64,000 nt of DNA, from positions 1 to 64,000 of the forward strand of contig JABBZI010000024.1 of assembly GCA_012955965.1 (NCBI GenBank). The letters are read 5' to 3'. The position numbers and the translations under genes were made by a program. Below the pieces are notes generated by a model, which was not told the origin of the DNA, made no database searches, and worked only from the letters and a program-made list of their open reading frames with translations. This DNA comes from Clostridioides difficile (lineage in GTDB: Bacteria; Bacillota; Clostridia; Peptostreptococcales; Peptostreptococcaceae). Position 1 is the stretch's first letter; each line of letters begins with the position of its first letter. Positions 16,832 through 25,464 of the stretch are shown here, piece after piece.

Positions 16832-17782
16832 TTATGATAGCAAATTACACTTAGCATTTTCGATATATTGTTTACATATAGCCCATACTTTATCTATTGC
16901 CTCTTTATTATTAACATAAGGTGGATAAACCCCTGTGCTTGTAATAATTTTTATAAATGAAATTGAATCATCAGCCATTTTAACAATTTGACCTCGATGA
17001 TTTATTAGTTTTCCAGTAATACTTGTATAAACATTAGAAGTACAAATGGAAAAGTAAGCCTCTCCAATAGTATCTGGCTCTAGTATAATAAGGTTTTGCA
17101 AAAATGCAAATATTTTCCAATAAGAATTAAACTTATTAATTGTTTCTTTACTCATTTTTGTTGCTGGAACCATAATTGCATTTACACTTATATTATAAGA
17201 CCTGTATTTTTGTTTCATCATAATTGTAGCCATAAGTAAAGCCATTTTAGAATCTCCATAAATTTTATATGAATTATATTGTTTATCCTCTATGGTTTCT
17301 CCACTCAAAACTCCGAAATTAATTTTTCTTCTTTCATCAAAAAAATGTTTTATATTTGTACTGCAAACATTTAGGACTTTAGGATTATTTGATTTAACAA
17401 GTACATCCAATAATAACTCGGTCATAAGAACTGGCCCAAACAGATTGGTAGCAAAGGTTAGTTCCACACCATCAATACTTTTTTGGAATCTTTTTTCTCC
17501 ATGTCTGAAATGTCCAGCATTATGAATTAAAATATCTAGAACACCATATTTCTTCTTATATATCTCACAAAAACTATAAATTGATTGTTTTGATGAAATA
17601 TCAAGTTGAAGCAAATCTATATTAGTATTTTTAGTCCTATCAATAAGTTCTTCATGCACTGCTTCACTAGTCTTAATATTTCGACATGCCATTATTACCC
17701 TATAACCTTCTGATGCAAACTTAAATGCTGCTGCCTTACCTATTCCTGAATTAGCTCCAGTTATGATTACAATTCCTTTCAC
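16832..17782 (-). CDS. Short-chain dehydrogenase/reductase
   Basis: About 316 residues. It has the Rossmann NAD(P)-binding motif TGANSGIGKAAA near the N-terminus, the NAG-like LIHNAGH, and a Tyr-x-x-x-Lys-like YKIYGDSKMA active site preceded by Ser/Thr residues. It most resembles the retinol-dehydrogenase-like or WW-domain-oxidoreductase-like SDRs. The start was set at GTG 17780-17782 because the protein then begins MKGIVIITGANSGIG, as is usual for SDRs, and GGGGG lies eight bases upstream. Earlier in-frame ATGs would overlap the PadR gene by up to 47 bases. It is one base downstream of the PadR stop, so the two are an operon. Substrate unknown. Confidence 0.8.
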   Translation of the reverse strand: MKGIVIITGANSGIGKAAAFKFASEGYRVIMACRNIKTSEAVHEELIDRTKNTNIDLLQLDISSKQSIYSFCEIYKKKYGVLDILIHNAGHFRHGEKRFQKSIDGVELTFATNLFGPVLMTELLLDVLVKSNNPKVLNVCSTNIKHFFDERRKINFGVLSGETIEDKQYNSYKIYGDSKMALLMATIMMKQKYRSYNISVNAIMVPATKMSKETINKFNSYWKIFAFLQNLIILEPDTIGEAYFSICTSNVYTSITGKLINHRGQIVKMADDSISFIKIITSTGVYPPYVNNKEAIDKVWAICKQYIENAKCNLLS

Positions 17783-17783
17783 A

Positions 17784-18434
17784 CTAGCTACCCCCATTTT
17801 CTTGATTATGGCCATTATTTGAGCATCCATTAATTAGTTTTTTCTTTAAATTTTCAAACCATTCTATTTCAAAATTTGTCCTATCAATTCCAAACTTTAA
17901 AGTCAATACTTCAAAATCAATTATATCTTGAATATCTATTTGCATGGTAGAAGGTTCAGTATCCTGTGAAAAGTGATTAAACTGTGCTTGGTTTTCTTCT
18001 ATATAAGTAATGAACTGTAATTTTGCAATATTGATGTCTTGTTTTTTGATATTCTCTAACTGCTCTCTTTCTTTTTTGAGGTCTGCAATATAAGCTTCGA
18101 TTAATGACAACCTTTTTGTAGTTGGCACAAAACCCATAAAAAATAGTTTGCTTAATTCCATATCCTTCATCTTCCCTGCAATCATAGCAGTCTCTATCCA
18201 TTTTAAAAAACATAATTTCCCTTCATCAGTTAATACATAAAATTTCTTATTTACACTATTTTCAATAATCTCTTCATATACTATCATTTTTTTTTCAAGT
18301 AATTTTTTTATTGCAGCTTGAATACTTCCCATACTACTGCTACACATTGAAGTGAAATTTATTTCTATGATGTTTCTTAGCTCATAAATTGTTAGTTTCT
18401 TAAGCATAAGTAATCCTAAAATAATTTTATCCAT
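17784..18434 (-). CDS. PadR-family transcriptional regulator
   Basis: A 216-residue protein with an N-terminal PadR winged helix (ILGLLMLKKLTIYELRNII, then SMGSIQAAIKKLLEKKMI and the wing ending FYVLTDEGK) and the helical dimerisation tail of the long PadR (Vir-like) group, including the coiled segment IADLKKEREQLENIKKQ. It is one base upstream of the SDR gene and probably controls it. A TTACTA/TAGTAA palindrome in its own upstream region suggests autoregulation. RBS GGAGAG. Confidence 0.85.
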   Translation of the reverse strand: MDKIILGLLMLKKLTIYELRNIIEINFTSMCSSSMGSIQAAIKKLLEKKMIVYEEIIENSVNKKFYVLTDEGKLCFLKWIETAMIAGKMKDMELSKLFFMGFVPTTKRLSLIEAYIADLKKEREQLENIKKQDINIAKLQFITYIEENQAQFNHFSQDTEPSTMQIDIQDIIDFEVLTLKFGIDRTNFEIEWFENLKKKLINGCSNNGHNQENGGS

Positions 18435-18455
18435 TTTACTTACTCTCCTTTTGTA

Positions 18456-18468
18456 TTACTAATAGTAA
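18456..18468. promoter_or_regulatory. Palindrome upstream of the PadR-SDR operon
   Basis: TTACTAATAGTAA (TTACTA / TAGTAA) lies 22-34 bases upstream of the PadR start, where an autoregulatory operator would be expected. The 18469-18690 stretch is AT-rich with nothing else I can support. Confidence 0.4.
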
Positions 18469-18690
18469 CATTCCTAATATATAAAATCAACCACTAAAAA
18501 ACCAACATAATATATTCAAACTCTATCTACTAATAAAAAAATCTTCTCCACTATATACAGTTCAATACATATTACATAGTCTAATTTTAAACTTCAGAAG
18601 TATGTCAATTGAGAGATTATAGGATAAATGATTAAAATACTGTATCATATAGCGATATGTGTAAGCTTTAATTTTCAACATTGTAAGAAC

Positions 18691-18749
18691 AATATTCTGT
18701 TTATAATTGACTTTGCCTAAAGTACATTGTAAAATATAAACAGAACATT
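18691..18749 (+). promoter_or_regulatory. Promoter flanked by a 15-base inverted repeat
   Basis: TTGACT (18707-18712), 17 bases and TAAAAT (18730-18735) form a good promoter for the glycosyltransferase gene. It is bracketed by AATATTCTGTTTATA (18691-18705) and TATAAACAGAACATT (18735-18749), which match as an inverted repeat at 14 of 15 positions. A dimeric regulator binding both arms would block the promoter. Confidence 0.65.
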
Positions 18750-18807
18750 ATTTTGTTTATTTAATGGAAGTAAATACTTGATAAAAAAATCGTAAAGGAG
18801 GTTGATT

Positions 18808-19944
18808 ATGAAAATTTTATTTATAAATTTACCTTTTTCTGGACATGTATACCCTACCCTTGGGTTAGTAGAAAAACTAGTGCATAAAGGTAATTCTGTA
18901 ACATACTTACTAACTGAAGAATGGAAAGATAAAGTTTTAGAAATGGGCTCTGATTTTCTTTGTTATGAAGATGACAGAAAACTTTCTATTCAAATAAAAA
19001 ATGCCTATCAAGCTTCTATAAAAGTAGTCCATAAATTTGACTTAATTATTTATGAACATCTTTTCTTTTTAGGAAAGCATATAGCAGAAAGGTTCAATAA
19101 GCTGGTTATTAGGATTATTACTGCACCAGCTCCTAATGAAATTCTGATGAAAGAATTTATTAACTCTGGTGGAATATTAAGTATATTTCGTTTTGAATGG
19201 ATATGTCGCAGATGGACTAAAAAAGTATCAAATGGTGTTAAATTGATGACTAACTCTTGGTTAAAAGAAATTACCGAAAATCCTCCAGAGCTCAATCTTG
19301 TATATACTATAAAAAAATTTCAGCCATATGCAGAAGATTTTCCAGAAGATAAGTTTATATTTCTTGGTACTTCTATTTACCAACGTAATAAAAAGAATGA
19401 GTTTATATTTCCAGAATTTAAAAATAATTTAATTTATATTTCTTTGGGTACAGTAGTAAATAAAGCAATGTCATTTTACAAAAAGTGTATCAATGCGTTT
19501 AAAGATGAAAATGTAACTGTCATTATGTCTGTTGGTAATTCAATAAATATATCAGACTTCAGTGAGATACCAAATAATTTTTATATTTATCCCTTTGTAC
19601 CACAACTTGAGATATTAGAGAAATCAAATGTTTTTATTACTCATGGTGGTTTAAATAGTGTTATGGAATCCCTTTATTTTGGTGTTCCTATGGTGGTTAT
19701 ACCATTTATGAGTGACCAACCATCTAATGCACAACAAATTGAACTCTTAAATTTAGGAAAAAAGATTTCACACAAACATATTACAAGTGATATTCTTAAA
19801 GATTCTACTCTAGCTGTTCTTAATGATTCGACTATAACTCAAAATATAATTTTTATGCAAAAAGAAATTAGAAGTGCAGGTAGTAATGAATTTGGTGCTG
19901 ATTTGATTATGCAATATATGAATAATAAGATATTAAAAGAATAA
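18808..19944 (+). CDS. MGT-type UDP-glycosyltransferase (GT1 family)
   Basis: A 378-residue GT-B enzyme. The N-terminal acceptor domain begins MKILFINLPFSGHVYPTLGL, with the His typical of macrolide and flavonoid glycosyltransferases. The C-terminal nucleotide-sugar domain has the signature FITHGGLNSVMESLYFGVP, followed by DQPSNA. Enzymes of this group glycosylate and inactivate macrolides or small hydrophobic compounds. The start at ATG 18808 follows AAGGAGG with six bases spacing. It is near a PadR-SDR pair and a MATE pump, so the group looks like drug or xenobiotic handling, but the substrate is unknown. Confidence 0.85.
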   Translation: MKILFINLPFSGHVYPTLGLVEKLVHKGNSVTYLLTEEWKDKVLEMGSDFLCYEDDRKLSIQIKNAYQASIKVVHKFDLIIYEHLFFLGKHIAERFNKLVIRIITAPAPNEILMKEFINSGGILSIFRFEWICRRWTKKVSNGVKLMTNSWLKEITENPPELNLVYTIKKFQPYAEDFPEDKFIFLGTSIYQRNKKNEFIFPEFKNNLIYISLGTVVNKAMSFYKKCINAFKDENVTVIMSVGNSINISDFSEIPNNFYIYPFVPQLEILEKSNVFITHGGLNSVMESLYFGVPMVVIPFMSDQPSNAQQIELLNLGKKISHKHITSDILKDSTLAVLNDSTITQNIIFMQKEIRSAGSNEFGADLIMQYMNNKILKE

Positions 19945-19968
19945 ATTCAAAAGAAGGAGTACAATAAA

Positions 19969-20005
19969 AGCCCATAAATAATAGAAAAAGCTTTATTTAT
20001 GGGCT
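19969..20005. terminator. Bidirectional terminator
   Basis: The 13-base inverted repeat AGCCCATAAATAA...TTATTTATGGGCT lies between the convergent glycosyltransferase and MATE genes. Confidence 0.75.
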
Positions 20006-20049
20006 AAATGATACACAATTAAAAAGATATATGTTAACTACAATTATTC

Positions 20050-21429
20050 TTATATATAGTTATACTTATTCTTATATTTATATATAAAACTAACTGTTAA
20101 AAATAAGGTTAAAAGCTCAGCAATTGGTACTGCTAGCCAAATTCCATATATATCTAACATATTTGGTAATATCATCAAACCTATAGTTATAAAACCAAAC
20201 GTACGTAAAAAAGATAGTATTGCAGATATCTTTCCATTTGATAGAGCTGTAAACATAGATGATGCAAAAATATTGAATCCACAAAAAATAAAACTAAAAG
20301 AAAATGTATAAAATCCAGACTTTGTAATCTGATAAACATTGCTTCCTCTTTGAGAAAAAATCTCTACTATCCCTGGTGAACATAGTATAGAAAACACAAA
20401 TACCAATAAAGAAGCTACTGAAATAAATAATATGCAGATTTTAAAAATGTATTTTAACTGTGTATTATTTCTACTTCCATAATTATAACTTATTATTGGA
20501 GCAACTCCCATTGAAAAACCTATATAAAGTGAAGTTAAAAGAAACTGAGAATAAATAATTATTGTAATAGCTGCAACTCCATCCTCCCCAATCAACTTCA
20601 TCATTATAATATTGAATAAAAAAGTAGTAACTGCTGTTGATAATTGACTCACCATTTCAGAAGAACCATTAAAACAAGTCTCAAACAATACTTTCTTATC
20701 TATTTTAGGCATACAAAATCTAAGTACTCCCCTGTTTTTCGAAAAGAAAACTAACCCTGCAATAGTAGGAATTAAATATCCTATACCAGTCGCAAGTGCC
20801 GCTCCACCAATACCCATTTGTAATGTAACAATAAATACATAGTCTAAAATTATATTAATAAACCCTGCACCTATCACCAACCATAATCCAAACTTGGGCT
20901 TTCCAGCTGTTACAAATAGACTTTGAAATAATACTTGTAATATGTTAGCAGAAGCAAAAACCAAAATAATAAAAAGATATGAGCGACAATATTTAATCAA
21001 AATTTCACTTGCTCCTAACCATATAATAATATAGTCCATAAACACAATCCCAATACCAGTAATTATCATCCCAAGTACAATTCCAGATAATACTATTAAA
21101 GTAAAAATTTCCTTAGCTTCATCAGTCTCACCGTTTCCCATCTTATGAGCTACTATAGCGTTCCCCCCAGTAGCAAGCATAGTTCCAAGTCCAACTATAA
21201 TATTAATAATTGGACAGACAATATTAATTGCTGATAAAGCATTTGTATTAACAAATCTTGAAACGAATATAGTATCGACAATTGTATATAATCCCATAAA
21301 AATCATCATAAAAATAGTAGGAAATGCAAATTTTAATAGAGAAAACAAATTAAATCTTTGTGCAAGTAAATTATCCTCCACATGAAGATTATCTTGTTTC
21401 TGATTTTCTGAATAAGATGTATCACTCAT
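20050..21429 (-). CDS. MATE-family multidrug efflux transporter
   Basis: A 459-residue membrane protein with about twelve hydrophobic helices in two homologous halves. The MATE-like openings are LKFAFPTIFMMIFMGLY (about 31-47) and the mirrored FETCFNGSSEMVSQLSTAV in the second half. It resembles the MepA/DinF-type clostridial MATE group, which export cationic drugs using Na+ or H+ gradients. The start was set at the third possible ATG (21427-21429), nine bases after AGGAGA; two earlier ATGs lie on or before that site. A short ORF with a stronger RBS overlaps this start, so translation is probably coupled. Confidence 0.85.
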   Translation of the reverse strand: MSDTSYSENQKQDNLHVEDNLLAQRFNLFSLLKFAFPTIFMMIFMGLYTIVDTIFVSRFVNTNALSAINIVCPIINIIVGLGTMLATGGNAIVAHKMGNGETDEAKEIFTLIVLSGIVLGMIITGIGIVFMDYIIIWLGASEILIKYCRSYLFIILVFASANILQVLFQSLFVTAGKPKFGLWLVIGAGFINIILDYVFIVTLQMGIGGAALATGIGYLIPTIAGLVFFSKNRGVLRFCMPKIDKKVLFETCFNGSSEMVSQLSTAVTTFLFNIIMMKLIGEDGVAAITIIIYSQFLLTSLYIGFSMGVAPIISYNYGSRNNTQLKYIFKICILFISVASLLVFVFSILCSPGIVEIFSQRGSNVYQITKSGFYTFSFSFIFCGFNIFASSMFTALSNGKISAILSFLRTFGFITIGLMILPNMLDIYGIWLAVPIAELLTLFLTVSFIYKYKNKYNYI

Positions 21430-21487
21430 TCTGGTCATTCTCCTGTGCATTACTTATATTTAAAATTATATCCAACCTATTAGACAT
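21422..21487 (-). CDS. 21-residue upstream ORF overlapping the MATE start
   Basis: ATG 21485-21487 follows the very strong site GGAGGAAGGAGGT with six to seven bases spacing. The ORF (begins MSNRLDIILN, ends ENDQNE) stops at TGA 21422-21424, a few bases beyond the MATE ATG. The weaker MATE RBS is inside it. This looks like a coupling or regulatory uORF; it matches nothing I know. Confidence 0.5.
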   Translation of the reverse strand: MSNRLDIILNISNAQENDQNE

Positions 21488-21586
21488 TAAAAGACCTCCT
21501 TCCTCCATAAAGATTATATCTAATTACTTGGATAGATTTTTAATTAATCTTGCTATTATATAATTATACTAATAAACAAATTTATA

Positions 21587-22381
21587 TTAACTACTTGCAC
21601 TCTTATAATGCCTCATACCTAACTTCCAAAATCTACACATAAATAATGTAAACAAAAATACAATTAAGATTGAATATATCAATCCATTCATTGTTATTGT
21701 TCCTGCCAAAATTTGAGTTGGAATTGTTGACATAATTCCATATGGTAAAATTAAATAGAATAATAATTTAAAAACACCTTCATACATTACGCCAGGTATT
21801 TTCATGTTCATTGGTAATAAATTATCTTCTAGTCTCATTATAGCGGAAGATGATATAACAAAAAATGAAACTGTCCGAAGTATAATACCTACATCATAGA
21901 AAAGTAATGTCATCAATAACACCATACAGATATACATTATTACTGTGATATAAGTTATCTTTGGATTTAATTCAGACACCCCATATAAAACTATGATTAT
22001 ACTTGCCAAAATTAATGGGGATGAACCAATATTAATATTTTCAAATGTCAATCTAAATAGTGGGTCTATTGGTTTTGTAATATAATAATCTAATTCTCCT
22101 TCTTGAATTTTTCTTGGAATATCATAAATGCCAAAAAAGAAAATTGTCATATTTATCGCATTTATTAATGAAAAAGTTCCTATAAATATTAACATCTCTC
22201 CATGTTGCCAACCTCCTATTGAGTCTATATGAGAATATATACCATTAAACATTAATAGTTGTAATATAAATAATGAACTGTCTACAAAAAATGCTCCAAA
22301 AAAATCAAATCTAAATACCATCATCTTTGATAATTTCATCTTTAGTAACATAAATATTATTTTGAAATTTTTTTTCATCAT
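21587..22381 (-). CDS. ABC-2-type exporter permease (second subunit)
   Basis: A 264-residue protein with about six membrane helices and the motif IFFFGIYDIPRKIQEGELDYYITKPIDP. That motif marks the ABC-2 permeases once called DUF990. It overlaps the end of the preceding permease gene by four bases (ATGA). With that permease and the ATP-binding protein it forms a three-gene exporter of unknown substrate. The two permeases are different proteins of the same superfamily, so the transporter is probably a heterodimer in the membrane. Confidence 0.8.
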   Translation of the reverse strand: MMKKNFKIIFMLLKMKLSKMMVFRFDFFGAFFVDSSLFILQLLMFNGIYSHIDSIGGWQHGEMLIFIGTFSLINAINMTIFFFGIYDIPRKIQEGELDYYITKPIDPLFRLTFENINIGSSPLILASIIIVLYGVSELNPKITYITVIMYICMVLLMTLLFYDVGIILRTVSFFVISSSAIMRLEDNLLPMNMKIPGVMYEGVFKLLFYLILPYGIMSTIPTQILAGTITMNGLIYSILIVFLFTLFMCRFWKLGMRHYKSASS

Positions 22382-23244
22382 ATCCCCACCCCATCAAATA
22401 GTGTTCTCATTCTTTTATACATAAGTTTATTCATTATAAAAAAGAGCAAAACCCATAATGATATAATAATCAACCCTTGTACTGCCTCATTGCTATTTCT
22501 TCCTATTAGTAACATAGATGGTAAATATGCTGTATAATAAAATGGAAATATCTTCATGACTGTTACTACAAGTTCTGGTAAAAGTATAAGTGGTATCATT
22601 GTTCCTGTAACAAATTCAGAGATATTTTCAATTATCATTCTAAAGAAACCAATCTCAAGAAATTTAAACGACAAAATACCAATAAAGAAATGGAGTTGCA
22701 TCATAAAAATAAGCCCTAAAAAAATCATTAAGATTGAAATCACTATTTGAACTGGATTGGATGTAAAAGCAAAATCCAATTTAAATATGAAAATCCATAC
22801 AAAAGCAGAAATCATGTTAAATACAAAATAGAAACATGTCATTCCAAAATTTTTAGCAATAAAATAATTTTGAACATTAATTGGAATAATCATATATTTT
22901 GAAAATGTACCTAGTTTTACACGATTACATATCTCTTCACTAGTACTCTTTGACATATCAATACCTGATAAAAATGAGCTTATTATGTAATAAGACAACA
23001 TTGAATTAAATGTAAAACCAGAAACTATTTTATTTTCACCAAAAACTGCTTTCCATAAGATATAAGCAAATAAAATTTTTATAATAGTAAACATCATATT
23101 AACTACTACATCAAATCTCCAGATAAGTTGTACTTTGAAATTAATTTTGGCTACTTCATAATATCTTCGGATATTTTGTTTAAATTTATAAAACATTGAA
23201 TGACTAGAACATACCTGATTATAGTTGCTCACGATACTCCTCAC
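22378..23244 (-). CDS. ABC-2-type exporter permease (first subunit)
   Basis: About 272-288 residues, six membrane helices. The conserved core IWRFDVVVNMMFTIIKILFAYILWKAVFG (cited by its middle, VNMMFTIIKILF) is typical of ABC-2 family transporter proteins. The start is uncertain. The longest frame starts at GTG 23244 inside the ATP-binding gene; GTG 23232 follows GAGGAG at four bases; ATG 23196 gives the usual N-terminus MFYKFKQNIRR but has only a weak RBS. It overlaps the ATP-binding gene upstream and the second permease downstream, so the three are one transcription unit. Confidence 0.8.
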   Translation of the reverse strand: MRSIVSNYNQVCSSHSMFYKFKQNIRRYYEVAKINFKVQLIWRFDVVVNMMFTIIKILFAYILWKAVFGENKIVSGFTFNSMLSYYIISSFLSGIDMSKSTSEEICNRVKLGTFSKYMIIPINVQNYFIAKNFGMTCFYFVFNMISAFVWIFIFKLDFAFTSNPVQIVISILMIFLGLIFMMQLHFFIGILSFKFLEIGFFRMIIENISEFVTGTMIPLILLPELVVTVMKIFPFYYTAYLPSMLLIGRNSNEAVQGLIIISLWVLLFFIMNKLMYKRMRTLFDGVGI

Positions 23245-24214
23245 TTCCTTTCTTATATATTCTCTCTACAATATTACCTATATCTTCTTCTTCAATTATC
23301 ACGTCCTTGACATCATAATTATCAAAAATCCATTTAACAGTTTCATTTCCTCTTTCTTTTGGCATAACTACTGCTATCTTATGCTTCGTTTGCTCAATAA
23401 TTTTACAATCTTTCGGAAATTTAATATCAGTTTCATCAGTGAAGCTAACTGTTATTTTTTTATATTTTTGGAAATGATTAAACAATTCTTCTGTAGAACC
23501 ATCATATATTTTATGACTATTTTCTACAACGATACTTCTGCTACATAAACTCTTAATGTCTTCCATATAATGAGAAGTAAGCATAATAGTAGTCCCTTTT
23601 GTTGCATTTACTTCTTTTAGAAAGTATCTAATTTGTTTTTGTGCTACTGCATCTAGACCTATTGTTGGTTCATCTAAAAATAATATTTTAGGGTTATGGA
23701 GAAGGGCTACTATTAATTCCATTTTCATTCTCTCTCCTAAGGAAAGTGTTCTAACTTGAACATTAAGATAGTCTGATACCTCAAATAATTCTATAAAGTA
23801 ATCTAAGTTTCTTTTATACTCTTCATCGGATATGTCGTATAACTCTTTAAATAAAAGAAATGTATCTGCTGGTGTCAATTCAAAGAATAATTGACTTTTT
23901 TGTCCCATAACAACAGCATATTGTTTTTTAAAGTTATTTTCCAATTTATTAGGATAATAACCCATAACAGATATTTCTCCAGAAGATGGTGCAATAATAC
24001 CAGTTAGCATCTTAACAAGAGTAGTTTTACCAGCTCCATTTTGACCTATTAATCCAACAAATTCGCCTTCATCCACTTTTAAATCAAATGATGATATAGC
24101 TGTTTTCTCTGTGTATTTCCTGTTAAACAAAGATTTTACACTTCCCATAAGTCCTGCTTCTTTCTCAAATCTTTTATAAGATTTAGTCAGCTGCCTAAGT
24201 TCAATTATACTCAT
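23219..24214 (-). CDS. ABC exporter ATP-binding protein
   Basis: A 331-residue ATPase. Walker A GQNGAGKTT, Q-loop VVMGQKSQL, signature LSLGERMKMEL, Walker B ILFLDEPTIGLD, and switch His in LTSHYMEDI. The C-terminal extension (about 240-331) is typical of ATPases working with DUF990-type ABC-2 permeases. Start at ATG 24212-24214, eight bases after GGAGG; an ATG five codons earlier lies before that site. It is first in a three-gene operon and begins 31 bases after the terminator-like end of leader RNA copy A, so read-through of that RNA probably controls the operon. Confidence 0.88.
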   Translation of the reverse strand: MSIIELRQLTKSYKRFEKEAGLMGSVKSLFNRKYTEKTAISSFDLKVDEGEFVGLIGQNGAGKTTLVKMLTGIIAPSSGEISVMGYYPNKLENNFKKQYAVVMGQKSQLFFELTPADTFLLFKELYDISDEEYKRNLDYFIELFEVSDYLNVQVRTLSLGERMKMELIVALLHNPKILFLDEPTIGLDAVAQKQIRYFLKEVNATKGTTIMLTSHYMEDIKSLCSRSIVVENSHKIYDGSTEELFNHFQKYKKITVSFTDETDIKFPKDCKIIEQTKHKIAVVMPKERGNETVKWIFDNYDVKDVIIEEEDIGNIVERIYKKGSEEYREQL

Positions 24215-24245
24215 TTCAACTACCTCCATATTTCATAATTTATAT

Positions 24246-24622
24246 AAAAAAAATCCACAGGTATATCTGCCTTTTTTGCGCATGTATTGACCAGCACAAA
24301 AACAGAAAACTCCTGTGGACTAGAAAAGTTAATACTTTCTATTTCAACATAATTATAATCAAAATAATACTATGCAAAATTAATAAAAGTGTAGTAGATT
24401 AAAGCCTACTACACCATAATTTAACAAAGTAATATATATTTCAAATACTATCTGTTGTCATATGTCAGTTATCTATAAAGGCAGAATAAGACACACAAAT
24501 TAAACATATCAAAAATACACTTAAAAATTCTGCTTATACAGAATATGTGCGTCTCCAACTATTTAATTGTTGGTTACCATTATATAACTCCGACATTAAG
24601 GCACTCCTCTCATAGTATTCTT
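24246..24622 (-). ncRNA. Structured leader RNA, copy A (upstream of ABC exporter)
   Basis: About 377 bases of noncoding RNA, paralogous to 28137-28522. Conserved parts, 5' to 3' on the minus strand: a TGTCGGAGTTATATA start; a CCAAC/GTTGG hairpin followed by GAGACGC; the hairpin ATTCTG-TATAAG-CAGAAT; the hairpin GTGTAGTAG...CTACTACAC (around 24390-24415); and a 3' stem TCCACAGG/CCTGTGGA (24254-24261 / 24312-24319) followed by eight or nine Us. The stem contains an inner CTGTTTTTGTGC / GCGCAAAAAAGGCAG pairing. It has its own promoter and ends 31 bases before the exporter operon. An SD-preceded 20-codon ORF (24534-24596) opens it but is not conserved in copy B. I know no matching riboswitch class. 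Confidence 0.65.
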
Positions 24623-24628
24623 ATTGAC

Positions 24629-24657
24629 ATCATATCATAAAGATTATTTGCATTCAA
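24629..24657 (-). promoter_or_regulatory. Promoter of leader RNA copy A
   Basis: On the minus strand, TTGAAT (24652-24657), 17 bases and TATGAT (24629-24634). The promoter of copy B has the same minus 35 sequence, spacing and distance to the RNA. Confidence 0.65.
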
Positions 24658-24768
24658 GTATAGATTAAAACTCTGATATATTTAGAACTATCTATGATAT
24701 ATACTAATAATCAGATGTAATAGATAGTTTTTCAATTTGACTTTATTATAACTCATATTTAGTTCTAT

Positions 24769-25464
24769 TTATGATTCTAAATAATTTATTTTATTAGCTA
24801 GTGATTTCGTGCTAATAAATGAAACTATTATTGAAAGTACTGTAATAACAATTGTTGGTATCATTGTAAGAGCTGAAAGGGATAAAATATTAGTAACTAA
24901 AGCGCAAAGTATTACTGCGACCACAATTGCTGTTGGTACAGATTTACGCTTGAACCCAATTGACATTGATATTGCTGAAAATCCCCCTGCTATAATAGCC
25001 ATCATCAATGTTATAAAAATAGACTTAATTATTATGCTAATTGAAAGATTATCATTAACAATTGGAAAAACTGATTCGCTTAAGAAAAAAATAACAAACA
25101 TTAGTAAATTACTTAAAATTATTCCTCCAACAGTAAATAAAGTTACTAATAAGAATTTAGAATAAAACATCTTTTTTCTTTCAATTGGATAAGAAAATAG
25201 TAACATAGCTCGTTTGCCAATATATTCGTCAATAATAAATCGCGAGTGCATGACAGAACCAAGTACACAAAAACATGTCATATTTATAGAACTAACAATA
25301 GATAGTATACCTATATAATCAAAAAATTCCCCATCTGAACCTATCATAGACATATATGCAAACATATATAGCATACAGAAACTACACATGGTAATGATTC
25401 CTGTAGCTATTAAATAGCTTTTAATATTGGTACGCCTTAATTCTAACCTCATCAAATTATTCAC
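24769..25464 (-). CDS. ABC-2 permease, lantibiotic/bacitracin-protection type
   Basis: A 231-residue protein with six membrane helices, starting with a short basic segment MRLELRRTNIKSYL and then helices in pairs (IATGIITMCSFCMLYMFAYM and so on). Size and layout fit the permeases paired with BcrA-like ATPases that remove peptide antibiotics from the membrane. The start was set at GTG 25462-25464, eight bases after GGAGG; the gene overlaps the upstream ATPase by eight bases. No lantibiotic genes are nearby, so resistance to an external compound or another export role are both possible. Confidence 0.75.
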   Translation of the reverse strand: MNNLMRLELRRTNIKSYLIATGIITMCSFCMLYMFAYMSMIGSDGEFFDYIGILSIVSSINMTCFCVLGSVMHSRFIIDEYIGKRAMLLFSYPIERKKMFYSKFLLVTLFTVGGIILSNLLMFVIFFLSESVFPIVNDNLSISIIIKSIFITLMMAIIAGGFSAISMSIGFKRKSVPTAIVVAVILCALVTNILSLSALTMIPTIVITVLSIIVSFISTKSLANKINYLES

